Source of the DNA: Dysgonamonadaceae bacterium
GTDB taxonomy: Bacteria > Bacteroidota > Bacteroidia > Bacteroidales > Azobacteroidaceae
DNA: 16,883 nucleotides
Assembly (NCBI GenBank): GCA_031287395.1
Contig: JAITTA010000202.1
Location: 1-16,883, forward strand
Reading direction: 5' to 3'
Shown: in pieces, positions 1 through 8,019 of the stretch
Position numbering within the stretch: the first letter of the stretch is position 1
Layout: every line of letters starts with the position of its first letter
Notes under the pieces: generated by a model
The model's input: the letters and a program-made list of their open reading frames with translations, nothing else
The model's database searches: none
What the model was told of the DNA's origin: nothing
Program-made: the position numbers and the translations under genes

Positions 1-1961
1 TTAAGTCGTTGCTTTCCGAGATACTGGCAAATAACTATTTCAGTATGATTGTCGGTGATGTGAAACAATCGATTTATCGTTGGCGAAACGGTGATTGGGG
101 TATCCTGGGAGGAATTGGAGAAGAGTTGGGAATACAACCGCAAAATCTGGCATATAATTTTCGTAGTGAACGGAATGTCGTTGATTTCAACAATCATTTT
201 TTTACTCATGCAGCCGAAATATTGAATGAAAAATATGCTTCTCTGTTTGGAGATGTCACCGGATCTCCCTTTTTGAAAGCTTATTCTCCGTTGGATGTCG
301 TACAAAAAACAAAAAAAGAAGAAGAGTACGGATGTGTTTCAATCGATTTTATTCCGGATAAGTCTGAAGAAACGGATTATGAAGGCCTGGTACTGGAAAA
401 GTTATTGGAACAAATCAAGCAGATGTCGGATTCCGGAATTCCGGCAAGCCGGATTTCTATTCTTACGAGGACGAATAAGAGTATTATTGCTATTGCCGAA
501 TACTTGGCATCCCGGAGGAATGAATATCCGGAACTGACGGAAAATCATTACTTGAGTGTTGTTTCAGACGAAGCGTTCCAGTTGAAATCTTCGCCTGTTC
601 TGAGGGTTATTATTGAAGCATTGAGGGTGTTGATTGAACCTCATAATCCCGTATTTCGCGCCAAACTTAACTTTTATTTGAAGCAAAACGAACTGAATAC
701 GGATTTTCAATTTTCCGGGGAACTCACGCGTTTGCCCTTGTTGGAATTGATAGGACATTTGTACCGTTTTCTGGAACTTGAAAACATCGAAAAACAAAAT
801 GGTTATTTATTTGCATTCTACGATGCAATAGGGAATTTTCTGCGTGATTCGGTGTCCGACATTCATACTTTCCTGAAGTTCTGGGAGGATGAATTGCAAT
901 TTAAGTCCGTATCTTCAGGAGCTTCTGTGGAAGGCATCCGGGCAATGACCATCCATAAATCCAAAGGTTTGCAATTTCATACCGTTCTTTTACCCTTTTG
1001 TGATTGGGAGATTTATCCCGAGAAGAATCCGGTGGTTTGGTGTGGAGCTAAGGAGGGTTTGTACGATCTGGAATTACTGCCGGTGAAATATTCCCATAAA
1101 ATGTTTGATACGGTTTTCAGAGAAGAGTACCGTCAGGAAACAGCTCAAAGTTGGGTTGATAACTTGAATCTGCTTTATGTATCATTTACCCGGGCAGAGC
1201 ATAACTTGTTGATTTTATCCAGAAATAAAAAAAAGCTGGAAACTTACGATGATATCAGGAAGGTTTCGGATTTACTTTTGTTTCTGGCCGGGAAAGTCGA
1301 TGGTATGTTTGATGAGGATTCGTTGCATTATCAAAGAGGACAATTGGATATCCGTGTTGGAGATGAAGAAAAGACCGGGGAGAATGTCTTAAAATCACCT
1401 CCCGAACCGGTTGAATCCGATTTCGTTTCCGAGGCTTTCAATCCGGATAAATCCATTTTCAAACAATCGAATAAATCCCGGGAGTTTGTAAACCCCGGTT
1501 TGACTTCAAAGGATAGTTATGTCCGGCATGGGAATATAATGCATGATTTGTTTTCTCATGTTGAGACGATGGATGATATCCCCGGCGCTGTGGAAAGACT
1601 GGTTTTTGATGGGATGATACTGCCTGGAGAGAAAGAGGAATATATCCGGGAAGTGAGAGAAGCCATTATTCATTGTGGTGTGGAAAGTTGGTTCTCCCGA
1701 GACTATAAAATATATACCGAGTGTTCTGTTCTGGTGGAAGAAGACGGAATTATTACCACTCAACGTCCCGACAGGGTATTGGTTTCGGATGATCGGACTA
1801 TTGTTATCGATTATAAATTCGGAGAACCGAATGCTTCCCATCAAAAACAAATGCAACGTTATTCCCGGTTGTTACGGCAAATGAATATGAAAAATATCAC
1901 GACATTCATTTGGTATGTGGAACGTAACGAAATAGTACAGGCCTGTGAATATTCCAGGTAG
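1..1961 (+). CDS. AddA/RecB-type UvrD helicase-nuclease, 3' part (5' end outside window)
   Basis: Superfamily 1 DNA helicase with a C-terminal nuclease, expected to process double-strand DNA ends for RecA-dependent repair as the AddA partner of an AddB subunit. The frame is open at the left edge, so the N-terminal Walker A half is missing; the TTG at base 9 is not the real start. Helicase motifs appear in order: motif III GDVKQSIYRWR from base 54, motif IV NFRSE near 168, motif V TIHKSKGLQF from 948, and motif VI LLYVSFTRAEHNL near 1170. The last 150 residues form a RecB-family PD-(D/E)XK nuclease: His at 1542, PDR with Asp at 1770, DYK with Asp at 1809 and Lys at 1815, then QMQRY from 1851. 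Domain order and the complete catalytic set point to AddA rather than plain UvrD or PcrA. The partner addB would be expected upstream, outside the window. No hairpin terminator is visible after the stop. Confidence 0.9.
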   Translation, partial: KSLLSEILANNYFSMIVGDVKQSIYRWRNGDWGILGGIGEELGIQPQNLAYNFRSERNVVDFNNHFFTHAAEILNEKYASLFGDVTGSPFLKAYSPLDVVQKTKKEEEYGCVSIDFIPDKSEETDYEGLVLEKLLEQIKQMSDSGIPASRISILTRTNKSIIAIAEYLASRRNEYPELTENHYLSVVSDEAFQLKSSPVLRVIIEALRVLIEPHNPVFRAKLNFYLKQNELNTDFQFSGELTRLPLLELIGHLYRFLELENIEKQNGYLFAFYDAIGNFLRDSVSDIHTFLKFWEDELQFKSVSSGASVEGIRAMTIHKSKGLQFHTVLLPFCDWEIYPEKNPVVWCGAKEGLYDLELLPVKYSHKMFDTVFREEYRQETAQSWVDNLNLLYVSFTRAEHNLLILSRNKKKLETYDDIRKVSDLLLFLAGKVDGMFDEDSLHYQRGQLDIRVGDEEKTGENVLKSPPEPVESDFVSEAFNPDKSIFKQSNKSREFVNPGLTSKDSYVRHGNIMHDLFSHVETMDDIPGAVERLVFDGMILPGEKEEYIREVREAIIHCGVESWFSRDYKIYTECSVLVEEDGIITTQRPDRVLVSDDRTIVIDYKFGEPNASHQKQMQRYSRLLRQMNMKNITTFIWYVERNEIVQACEYSR

Positions 1962-1986
1962 CTCAACCCTGGTTTATTGCGGCTGG

Positions 1987-2002
1987 GATATGGATCCATA
2001 TC
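1987..2002. repeat. 16-bp perfect palindrome upstream of the GH92 gene
   Basis: GATATGGATCCATATC reads identically on both strands. It lies about 90 bases before the GH92 -7 box, in a spacer with no other visible structure. It could be a regulator binding site, but one copy gives no further support. Confidence 0.4.
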
Positions 2003-2091
2003 AATCGGTTATGGAATGGTAGAATACAAACGGCAATCGTTATGTTGCTCCTTCCGGTCATTTATGATGAGGTTTATAAAGAACATTTAAC

Positions 2092-2099
2092 TATCTTTG
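2092..2099 (+). promoter_or_regulatory. Bacteroidota -7 promoter box for the GH92 gene
   Basis: TATCTTTG matches the Bacteroidota housekeeping sigma -7 consensus TAnnTTTG and lies 31 bases before the GH92 start codon. No good TTTG -33 element sits 19-21 bases upstream; the nearest candidate is a weak TTTA at 2073. The A-rich leader ends in a run of nine A before the start, with no Shine-Dalgarno sequence, as is usual in this phylum. Confidence 0.65.
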
Positions 2100-2130
2100 T
2101 GGCAAAAAGTCCTGAAAAAAAAATATACGT

Positions 2131-4425
2131 ATGAAGAAAACAGTTATTGCTCTGTTAATGAGTTTGTTGGCTTTGCCTTTGATGGCTATTGAGAATCCGG
2201 TTCAATATGTTAGTCCCAGGATGGGGACTCAATCCAATCATGCTTTATCGACCGGGAATTTATATCCTGCTATTGCCCGTCCCTGGGGAATGAATTTCTG
2301 GACTCCGCAAATGAATGATATGGGTAATGGTTGGACCTATTGCTATGGAGGGTTGTATCCGAATGGCCGGTTCGAACAGAAAATCAAAGGATTCAAGCAA
2401 ACTCACCAGCCAAGCCCGTGGATCAATGATTACGGACAATTTTCCATCATGCCTGTGACTGGGAAAAAAGTATTTGATCAGCATGACCGTGCCAGTTGGT
2501 TTTCACATAAGGCAGAGACGGTTACTCCGTATTATTACAGTGTATACCTGGCTGATCATGATGTGTTTGCTGAATTTGCCCCGACAGAAAGGGCCTGTAT
2601 CTTCCGGTTTTCTTATCCTCAGACAGATGACGCTTTTCTCGTGATCGATGCTTTTGATAAAGGTTCTTATATCAAATTGATTCCTGAGAAAAACCAGGTT
2701 ATTGGTTATACGACCAGAAATAGCGGAGGTGTTCCGGAAAACTTTAAAAATTATTTTATCATCCAGTTTGAAGAACCGTTTTTCTCTGCTGAAATTTTTG
2801 CAAATAAGGAAATTCTCGCGGAAAGTCCGGAAAAAGAGGATAAACATGTTGGTGCTATCATTGGAATACAATGTAAACAGAAAAAGCAAATCAATGTACG
2901 GGTCGCATCTTCTTTTATTAGTTTTGAACAGGCTGCTCTGAATTTGAAGGAATTAAAAAACGATGTGATTGAAACTGTTGCTGAGGCTGGGAAAAATGCA
3001 TGGAATAAAGAACTTGGAAGAATAGAAATCGAGGGAGGAAGTATCGATCAATACAGAACCTTTTATTCCTGTTTATACCGGTCGTTGCTTTTTCCACGGA
3101 AGTTTTTTGAAATCGATAAAAACGGACAGGTAGTGCATTACAGTCCATACAATGGACAGGTTTTGCCGGGTTACATGTTTACGGATTCCGGATTCTGGGA
3201 TACTTTTCGTTGTCTGTTTCCATTGCTGAACCTGATGTATCCGGATGTCAATGTCCAGATTCAGGAAGGTTTGATTAATACCTACAAAGAAAGTAACTTT
3301 TTCCCCGAATGGGCGAGTCCCGGGCACCGTTCCTGTATGGTAGGGAACAATTCCGCATCTGTGTTGGCAGATGCCTTTTTGCAGGGAGTCAAAGTGAAAG
3401 ATGTGAATACATTATGGGAAGGCTTGGTATATACGGCTAACCACCAGCATCCGAAAGTATATTCCACCGGAAGGGCTGGATATGAATATTATAATAGGTT
3501 GGGATATGTTCCCTGTGATGTGAAAATCAATGAAAGTGCGGCGCGTACTTTGGAATATGCTTACAACGACTGGTGTATTTACCAGGTGGGAAAAGCCCTG
3601 AACCGTCCGGAAAGTGAAATCGGAGTGTATGCCGAAAGAAGCCGGAATTATCGTAATCTGTTCCGTAAAGATTATAACTTGATGTGCGGAAAAAAAGAAA
3701 ATGGTAACTTTAGTGATCCGTTTAGTCCTTTCAAGTGGGGGGGGGATTTTACCGAAGGAAACGCGTTGCATTATACTTGGTCTGTTTTTCATGACCCACA
3801 GGGATTGATCGATTTGATGGGAGGAAATAAGACTTTCAACAGTATGTTGGATACCGTGTTTTCTTTACCTCCGATTTTCGACGACAGTTATTATGGAGGT
3901 ACTATCCATGAAATCAGGGAAATGCAAATCATGAATATGGGTAATTATGCTCATGGGAATCAACCGATTCAACATATGATTTATCTTTACAATTATTCCG
4001 GAGAACCCTGGAAAGCTCAATATCATCTTCGTGATGTGATGAATAAATTGTATTCTGCAACTCCCGACGGTTATTGCGGTGATGAGGATAACGGACAAAC
4101 ATCGGCCTGGTATGTTTTTTCTGCATTGGGTTTCTATCCCGTATGTCCCGGGAGCGGTCAGTATGTTATCGGTTCTCCGTTATTCTCCAAAGTAGTTTTA
4201 CATTTACAAAACGGGAAAGATTTAATCATTCATTCCGAAGCAAATAATGATGAAAATGTTTATGTACAGGGTATCAACCTGAATGGTAAAATCTATGATA
4301 AAAACTATTTTGTAATAAATGAATTGAAAAAAGGAGGTACAATCCGGTTCAAGATGGGAAATCAACCTGATAAAAAGAGAGGTATAAGTCCGGAATCGGT
4401 TCCGTACTCATTCTCTAAACATTAA
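2131..4425 (+). CDS. Secreted GH92 family glycosidase (alpha-mannosidase family)
   Basis: A 764-residue exported glycoside hydrolase of family 92, whose known members are calcium-dependent exo-acting alpha-mannosidases working on N-glycans, yeast mannan or phosphomannose caps. Residues 1-19 form a Sec signal peptide ending LPLMA, and the length is normal for the family. Family landmarks are YPAIARPWGMNFWTPQ (about residues 46-61), DFTEGNALHYTWSVFHD (from 541), GNQPIQHMIYLYNYSGEPW (from 609), GDEDNGQTSAWYVFSALGFYP (from 650) and a C-terminal IGSPLF. The carboxylates of the catalytic-base region are present at D651-E652-D653. The position that in well-studied GH92 mannosidases carries the general acid, in GNEP, is glutamine here (Q611). 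A run of nine G encodes W536-G537-G538-D539. The gene stands alone with its own promoter; no SusC/SusD pair is adjacent. Family assignment is firm; substrate is unknown. Confidence 0.93.
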   Translation: MKKTVIALLMSLLALPLMAIENPVQYVSPRMGTQSNHALSTGNLYPAIARPWGMNFWTPQMNDMGNGWTYCYGGLYPNGRFEQKIKGFKQTHQPSPWINDYGQFSIMPVTGKKVFDQHDRASWFSHKAETVTPYYYSVYLADHDVFAEFAPTERACIFRFSYPQTDDAFLVIDAFDKGSYIKLIPEKNQVIGYTTRNSGGVPENFKNYFIIQFEEPFFSAEIFANKEILAESPEKEDKHVGAIIGIQCKQKKQINVRVASSFISFEQAALNLKELKNDVIETVAEAGKNAWNKELGRIEIEGGSIDQYRTFYSCLYRSLLFPRKFFEIDKNGQVVHYSPYNGQVLPGYMFTDSGFWDTFRCLFPLLNLMYPDVNVQIQEGLINTYKESNFFPEWASPGHRSCMVGNNSASVLADAFLQGVKVKDVNTLWEGLVYTANHQHPKVYSTGRAGYEYYNRLGYVPCDVKINESAARTLEYAYNDWCIYQVGKALNRPESEIGVYAERSRNYRNLFRKDYNLMCGKKENGNFSDPFSPFKWGGDFTEGNALHYTWSVFHDPQGLIDLMGGNKTFNSMLDTVFSLPPIFDDSYYGGTIHEIREMQIMNMGNYAHGNQPIQHMIYLYNYSGEPWKAQYHLRDVMNKLYSATPDGYCGDEDNGQTSAWYVFSALGFYPVCPGSGQYVIGSPLFSKVVLHLQNGKDLIIHSEANNDENVYVQGINLNGKIYDKNYFVINELKKGGTIRFKMGNQPDKKRGISPESVPYSFSKH
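3737..3745 (+). repeat. Run of nine G inside the GH92 coding sequence
   Basis: Nine consecutive G bases span codons 536-539 (Trp-Gly-Gly-Asp). It is the longest G/C homopolymer I noticed in the window. Gain or loss of one base would shift the frame about 70% of the way through the protein, before the catalytic motifs. Confidence 0.9.
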
Positions 4426-4446
4426 AGAGGTATATTCAGTAAATAG

Positions 4447-4491
4447 AAAAAATCTGCTTTAGGATAAAAGTTCATAAAGCAGATTTTTTTT
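4447..4491. terminator. Bidirectional hairpin terminator between GH92 and rlmB
   Basis: Bases 4447-4461 pair perfectly with 4475-4489 (15 bp, core ATCTGCTTTA/TAAAGCAGAT), with a 13-base loop. The left arm starts with six A and the right arm ends in eight T, so the hairpin can act as an intrinsic terminator in both directions. It serves the convergent genes GH92 (+) and rlmB (-). Confidence 0.9.
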
Positions 4492-4510
4492 GTATCCTGA
4501 TTTTTGATTC

Positions 4511-5272
4511 TTAAATTTTAATGCTTTTTTTGTCTCTTTCCGTTCGTTGCCTCACCACTTCATACATCAAAACGGCAGCTGCTGCGGAGATATTGAGGGA
4601 ACTGATGTTTCCCAGGATAGGAATTTGTACCATCTCGTCGCAGATTCGCAGATTGTCCATTGAAATTCCGAAATCTTCTCCACCCATTACAATAGCAGTA
4701 GGCCCGGAGTAATCGACGGCGGTGTAGTTTTTTTCTGCTTTTTCTGTAGCGGCGACAACTTTGTAGCCGCTATTTTTCAAAAATTTGATGGATTCATAGA
4801 TACTGGATTCCTTACACACGGGCAAGGTATGCAAGGCTCCTGCCGAAGTTTTGACGGCATCCGCATTGACCGAAACACTGTTTCTGGTCGGAATTACCAG
4901 CGCATCGACCCCGGAACAATTGCAAGTACGTGCAACAGCGCCGAAATTACGGACATCAGTTACTCCATCGAGCAGAACAATAAAACCGTCTTTGCCTTCC
5001 TCGTATAAAAAAGGCACAATATCTTCCAGTTTCTGATAGATAACGGCCGATATGAAAGCGATAACCCCCTGATGGTTTTTCCGTGTCAGTCGATCCAATT
5101 TTTCTTGTGGAACACGTTGAAGGGGAATATTTGTTTCCTTTATGATGTGGAATAATTCATGGGATAAGTCTCCCTGAAAATCCCTTCTCATCAATACCTT
5201 ATCCACTTCTTTTCCTGCTTGTATCGCTTCTATTACGGCACGAGTGCCGAAGATCATTTCGTTTTCTTTCAT
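4511..5272 (-). CDS. rlmB: 23S rRNA 2'-O-ribose methyltransferase of the TrmH/SpoU family (RlmB)
   Basis: A 253-residue SPOUT-class methyltransferase, expected to use S-adenosylmethionine to methylate the 2'-OH of a 23S rRNA guanosine (G2251 in E. coli numbering). The N-terminal substrate-binding domain opens with MIFGTRAVIEAI (residues 6-17). SPOUT motif 1 is LLDGVTDVRNFGAVART (100-116) with N109 and R115, motif 2 is MGGEDFGIS (196-204), and motif 3 is QIPILGNISSLNISAAAAV (216-234), which forms the trefoil-knot cofactor site. The length is typical of RlmB. The start is the first in-frame Met before the conserved block. The gene follows recN after 69 bases that contain its own promoter-like box and an inverted repeat. 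Precise target is inferred from the family: RlmB and TrmH relatives are hard to separate by eye. Confidence 0.88.
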   Translation of the reverse strand: MKENEMIFGTRAVIEAIQAGKEVDKVLMRRDFQGDLSHELFHIIKETNIPLQRVPQEKLDRLTRKNHQGVIAFISAVIYQKLEDIVPFLYEEGKDGFIVLLDGVTDVRNFGAVARTCNCSGVDALVIPTRNSVSVNADAVKTSAGALHTLPVCKESSIYESIKFLKNSGYKVVAATEKAEKNYTAVDYSGPTAIVMGGEDFGISMDNLRICDEMVQIPILGNISSLNISAAAAVLMYEVVRQRTERDKKSIKI

Positions 5273-5292
5273 TACGTTTTACGTTTTTACGT

Positions 5293-5339
5293 GATCCGTT
5301 TTTACGTTTGTCGTACGCACGACAAATGTAAGGCGGATC
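5293..5339. repeat. Nested inverted repeat over the rlmB promoter
   Basis: TTTGTCGT (5307-5314) and ACGACAAA (5319-5326) form a perfect 8-bp stem around a 4-base loop, extendable to 11 bp (5304-5329) with one G-T pair. An outer pair, GATCCG (5293-5298) and CGGATC (5334-5339), encloses it. On the minus strand the inner repeat overlaps the -7 box and the expected transcription start, so it could be an operator or a 5' end hairpin. Between it and the start codon, TTTTACGT is repeated three times in the window 5277-5307. Confidence 0.6.
5323..5330 (-). promoter_or_regulatory. -7 promoter box for rlmB
   Basis: On the minus strand this reads TACATTTG, an exact TAnnTTTG match, 50 bases before the rlmB start codon. 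The upstream -33 element is weak: TTGA at a spacing of about 22. It suggests that rlmB can be transcribed separately from the recN cluster. Confidence 0.55.
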
Positions 5340-5341
5340 GC

Positions 5342-7000
5342 TTATGGTAATTTCAACAATTCCTTTGCATTGGCCAAAGCAGCCTCCGAGAGTTCCGCTC
5401 CACTCAACATGTGAGCGATTTCCATGATTCTTTCGTCGTATGATAGTTTTTTTATCATTGTTTTAACCGTATCGTTCGATTCTTCTTTATATACAAAATA
5501 ATGAGATTCTCCTTTTGCCGCAATTTGTGGCAGGTGAGTAATGACGATTACCTGCATTACCTGCCCCAATTCCTGCATGATTTCGCCCATTTTATGGGCG
5601 ATTTCTCCGGAAACTCCCGTATCTATTTCGTCGAAAATAATTGTTGGAAGAGCCATTGCACCTGCTATTAACACTTTAATCCCCAACATCAGACGGGATA
5701 TTTCCCCCCCGGACGCAATGGACGCAACCGGTTTCAGCGGAATATTTTTATTTGCAGAGAATAAAAATTCCAGATTGTCGATTCCTGTATTGTCGGGAAG
5801 GGATTTTTCGGAGAATTCACAAGAAAATTTCATGTGAGGTATTCCCAAAATCTTCACTTTTTCTATCAGTTGAGTTTCAAGCCGGTGCGCCGCATTTTTC
5901 CTTTCCTGACTGATAATGCCGGCCAAGCGGATGACTTCTTTGAATGACTTATCCAATTCTTGTTCAAGAACTGTTAACTCGGCATCGGAATTTTCGATTG
6001 CCAGGAGTTTTTTTTCTATTTCATTTTGTAGTTCAATCAAGGCTTCGGTCGATTCTACCCTGTGCTTTTGTTGTAAGGAATACAATAAATCCAATCGTAC
6101 TGTTACGAATTGCATTTGTTCAGGGTTGAACTCCAGATTTTCCTGTTTTGATGCGATTTCCAGGGCCAGATCTTTGAGATCCAGATAGGCCGATTCTAAT
6201 CGTTCCGCCATCTCCGTTGCCGGAGAATATACCTTTTTGAGGCTTGAAGCTTTATCCAGAGTATTTTTCAGGGATTGTACCACTCCGTTATCCTCGGAAA
6301 GTAACCGGTCAATTCTGAATAAATTGCTTTTTATTTCTTCCAGATTGGAGAGCATTTTTGATTCTTTTTCCAGTTCTTCCAGTTCTCCCGGTTTAAGTGA
6401 GGCGTCTTTCAATTGCTGATATTGGAATTTAAGGTAATCTTGTTCTGCTGAAATCCGGGCTGTTTCTTCTTTCAGCCGGAGTAAATCTTTTTGCAGGGAA
6501 ATGTATTGATGATATACCGATTGGTATTTGTCCTTCAGATCTTTCTTATTTACCAGGGCATCCACTACTTGTAATTGGAAATAGTCGTCACCCAGCACGA
6601 GGTTCTGATGTTGGGAATGGATGTCGATAAGCCGGCTTCCCAATTCTTTCAGTTCGTTCAGCCCTACCGGAGTATCATTGACGAATGCCCGTGATTTTCC
6701 GGATGACCAGATTTCCCGGCGAATAATGCATTGTTTGTCGTCGTATTCCAGATCTCTTTCTTCGAAAAAAGGTTGCAGATCGTATGAAGAAATATCGAAA
6801 ATTCCTTCGATTAAGCATTTATCCATATCCGGACCGATTAATTTGCTATCGGCTCTCTGTCCTAGTATAAGAGACAAAGCTCCGAGTATGACGGATTTTC
6901 CTGCGCCGGTTTCTCCTGTCAACACAGACAATCCTCCGGAGAAATCAATTTCCAGGTTCGAGATGAGGGCGTAGTTTTGAATGAATAAAGATGAAAGCAT
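5342..7000 (-). CDS. recN: DNA repair protein RecN
   Basis: A 552-residue SMC-like ATPase that acts in the cytoplasm at DNA double-strand breaks and supports RecA-mediated repair. Walker A is GETGAGKS (residues 29-36) and the conserved DIHSQHQN stretch is at 126-133. A long charged coiled-coil region covers roughly 150-370. The ABC signature is SGGEISRL (430-437), Walker B is TIIFDEIDTGVSG (453-465), and the switch histidine region is ITHLPQIAA (487-495). Length and domain order are those of full-length RecN. The start MLSSLFIQNYALI is the usual N-terminus of the family. The gene starts 11 bases after the DUF4835 gene, so co-transcription with it and coaBC is likely. The signature motif is encoded over a run of seven G. 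Confidence 0.97.
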   Translation of the reverse strand: MLSSLFIQNYALISNLEIDFSGGLSVLTGETGAGKSVILGALSLILGQRADSKLIGPDMDKCLIEGIFDISSYDLQPFFEERDLEYDDKQCIIRREIWSSGKSRAFVNDTPVGLNELKELGSRLIDIHSQHQNLVLGDDYFQLQVVDALVNKKDLKDKYQSVYHQYISLQKDLLRLKEETARISAEQDYLKFQYQQLKDASLKPGELEELEKESKMLSNLEEIKSNLFRIDRLLSEDNGVVQSLKNTLDKASSLKKVYSPATEMAERLESAYLDLKDLALEIASKQENLEFNPEQMQFVTVRLDLLYSLQQKHRVESTEALIELQNEIEKKLLAIENSDAELTVLEQELDKSFKEVIRLAGIISQERKNAAHRLETQLIEKVKILGIPHMKFSCEFSEKSLPDNTGIDNLEFLFSANKNIPLKPVASIASGGEISRLMLGIKVLIAGAMALPTIIFDEIDTGVSGEIAHKMGEIMQELGQVMQVIVITHLPQIAAKGESHYFVYKEESNDTVKTMIKKLSYDERIMEIAHMLSGAELSEAALANAKELLKLP

Positions 7001-7011
7001 CGGATTGTAAT

Positions 7012-7935
7012 TTATTTTTTCAAAGGTTCCAGTTGTGTTGACATTGTCGGATAAACTTTTTTTAGCAGGTCGTAGGTCGATTTTTTTTCTTCCTGGCTGG
7101 CCTTAACTGCAATGGATACTATCTCGTCGAGTTTACTGTCTGCAAACATCTGCAACAAAACATTGGAGACCCTGGATGAACTCTTCAGTTCTTCCAATAC
7201 CGGTAAAGCATTTAATAGGGTCGTTCTTGCCCGGTCCGGATTGATATCCATCTCGTCCAATCCTTTCCTGTGGTAAGTATACCACAAGTCGCGGTAAGCA
7301 CTCATCGATTCGTCTGTAAAGGAAGTGATAATTCCGTGTCGGTTGTTTGGCTTGTCGAAGGCTGCCCAACCGTTCCAATCGGAAATTCCCTGGGCTTGAG
7401 TCGCCATACTTTGTGCCTGGCGATAAAAAACGGAACCTCCTTTGGGCGAGAAACTGTCGAAATCGAGAGCCAGAATCAGGTTTGCATAAAAAGTAATGGT
7501 TGCTACCAGGTTGTTGTCTATTGTATTCGCTACAAGTTGAAACGGAGTATTTTCCAGATATTCGAAATTGATATCGACATCCCTGAATCGAATCAGATTT
7601 GTAGTATAAGATGAATTGAAAACCGGCCTTTGTGCCTGTACCAGCAATTCGGCGGTGAAGTTATTCTCTCCGTTCTGGGTCACAATGGTAAGAGTGAACG
7701 AACAGTCTATTTTTTCATTTTGAGCAAAAGTTGTGTGACTCCATTTTTGGTTATTTACAAAATTATTCAAAGCAATCTGTAAAGCATTAAAAATGGATTT
7801 ATTGGTTCCTTGTATCCGGTCGCTGTTGACTGTAATCCGGGCATTCAGTTCCTGAGCTTCAGCAGAAGACAGAAAAAAACAAAATAAAATGATCCCGATC
7901 CCCCTGAAGGAGGTTTTTGAAAGTAGAGAATTCAT
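7012..7935 (-). CDS. DUF4835 family exported protein (PorD-like)
   Basis: Exported protein of about 307 residues belonging to the Bacteroidota family DUF4835, which some annotation systems name PorD and link to the type IX secretion system; that link is from memory and is not visible here. Starting at the ATG at 7935 gives MNSLLSKTSF, then a hydrophobic stretch and the cleavage site SSAEA before QELNARITV, a normal signal peptide. The family hallmarks N-S-D-R-I-Q-G-T and YTTNLIRFRDVDINFEY follow. The frame is open up to an ATG at 8016, but that would put 27 charged and aromatic residues before the signal peptide, so I prefer 7935. It lies between coaBC and recN, a common neighbourhood for this family. 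The 84-base spacer to coaBC holds two small hairpins. Confidence 0.85.
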   Translation of the reverse strand: MNSLLSKTSFRGIGIILFCFFLSSAEAQELNARITVNSDRIQGTNKSIFNALQIALNNFVNNQKWSHTTFAQNEKIDCSFTLTIVTQNGENNFTAELLVQAQRPVFNSSYTTNLIRFRDVDINFEYLENTPFQLVANTIDNNLVATITFYANLILALDFDSFSPKGGSVFYRQAQSMATQAQGISDWNGWAAFDKPNNRHGIITSFTDESMSAYRDLWYTYHRKGLDEMDINPDRARTTLLNALPVLEELKSSSRVSNVLLQMFADSKLDEIVSIAVKASQEEKKSTYDLLKKVYPTMSTQLEPLKK

Positions 7936-8019
7936 ATATTTTAATACTATAAAGTATTTATTATAAAAATAATGTTTGGCGTTAGCCAATTTAGGGGCAA
8001 TCTTGCGGATAATCATAAT

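Noticed and set aside
1227..1234. Run of eight A in the AddA-like gene as a programmed frameshift
   Set aside because: It encodes Lys-Lys-Lys, with no slippery heptamer plus structure, and the frame continues into an intact nuclease domain.
5704..5710. Run of seven C (seven G in the recN message) as a phase-variation site
   Set aside because: It encodes the obligatory Gly-Gly of the ABC signature, and seven is short for efficient slippage, so the protein sequence explains it.
7936..8016. Longer start for the DUF4835 gene at 8016
   Set aside because: It adds 27 residues before a normal signal peptide. The stretch also contains two small hairpins (TTGGC/GCCAA near 7973-7986 and AATACT/AGTATT near 7943-7958), suggesting that it is untranslated spacer.
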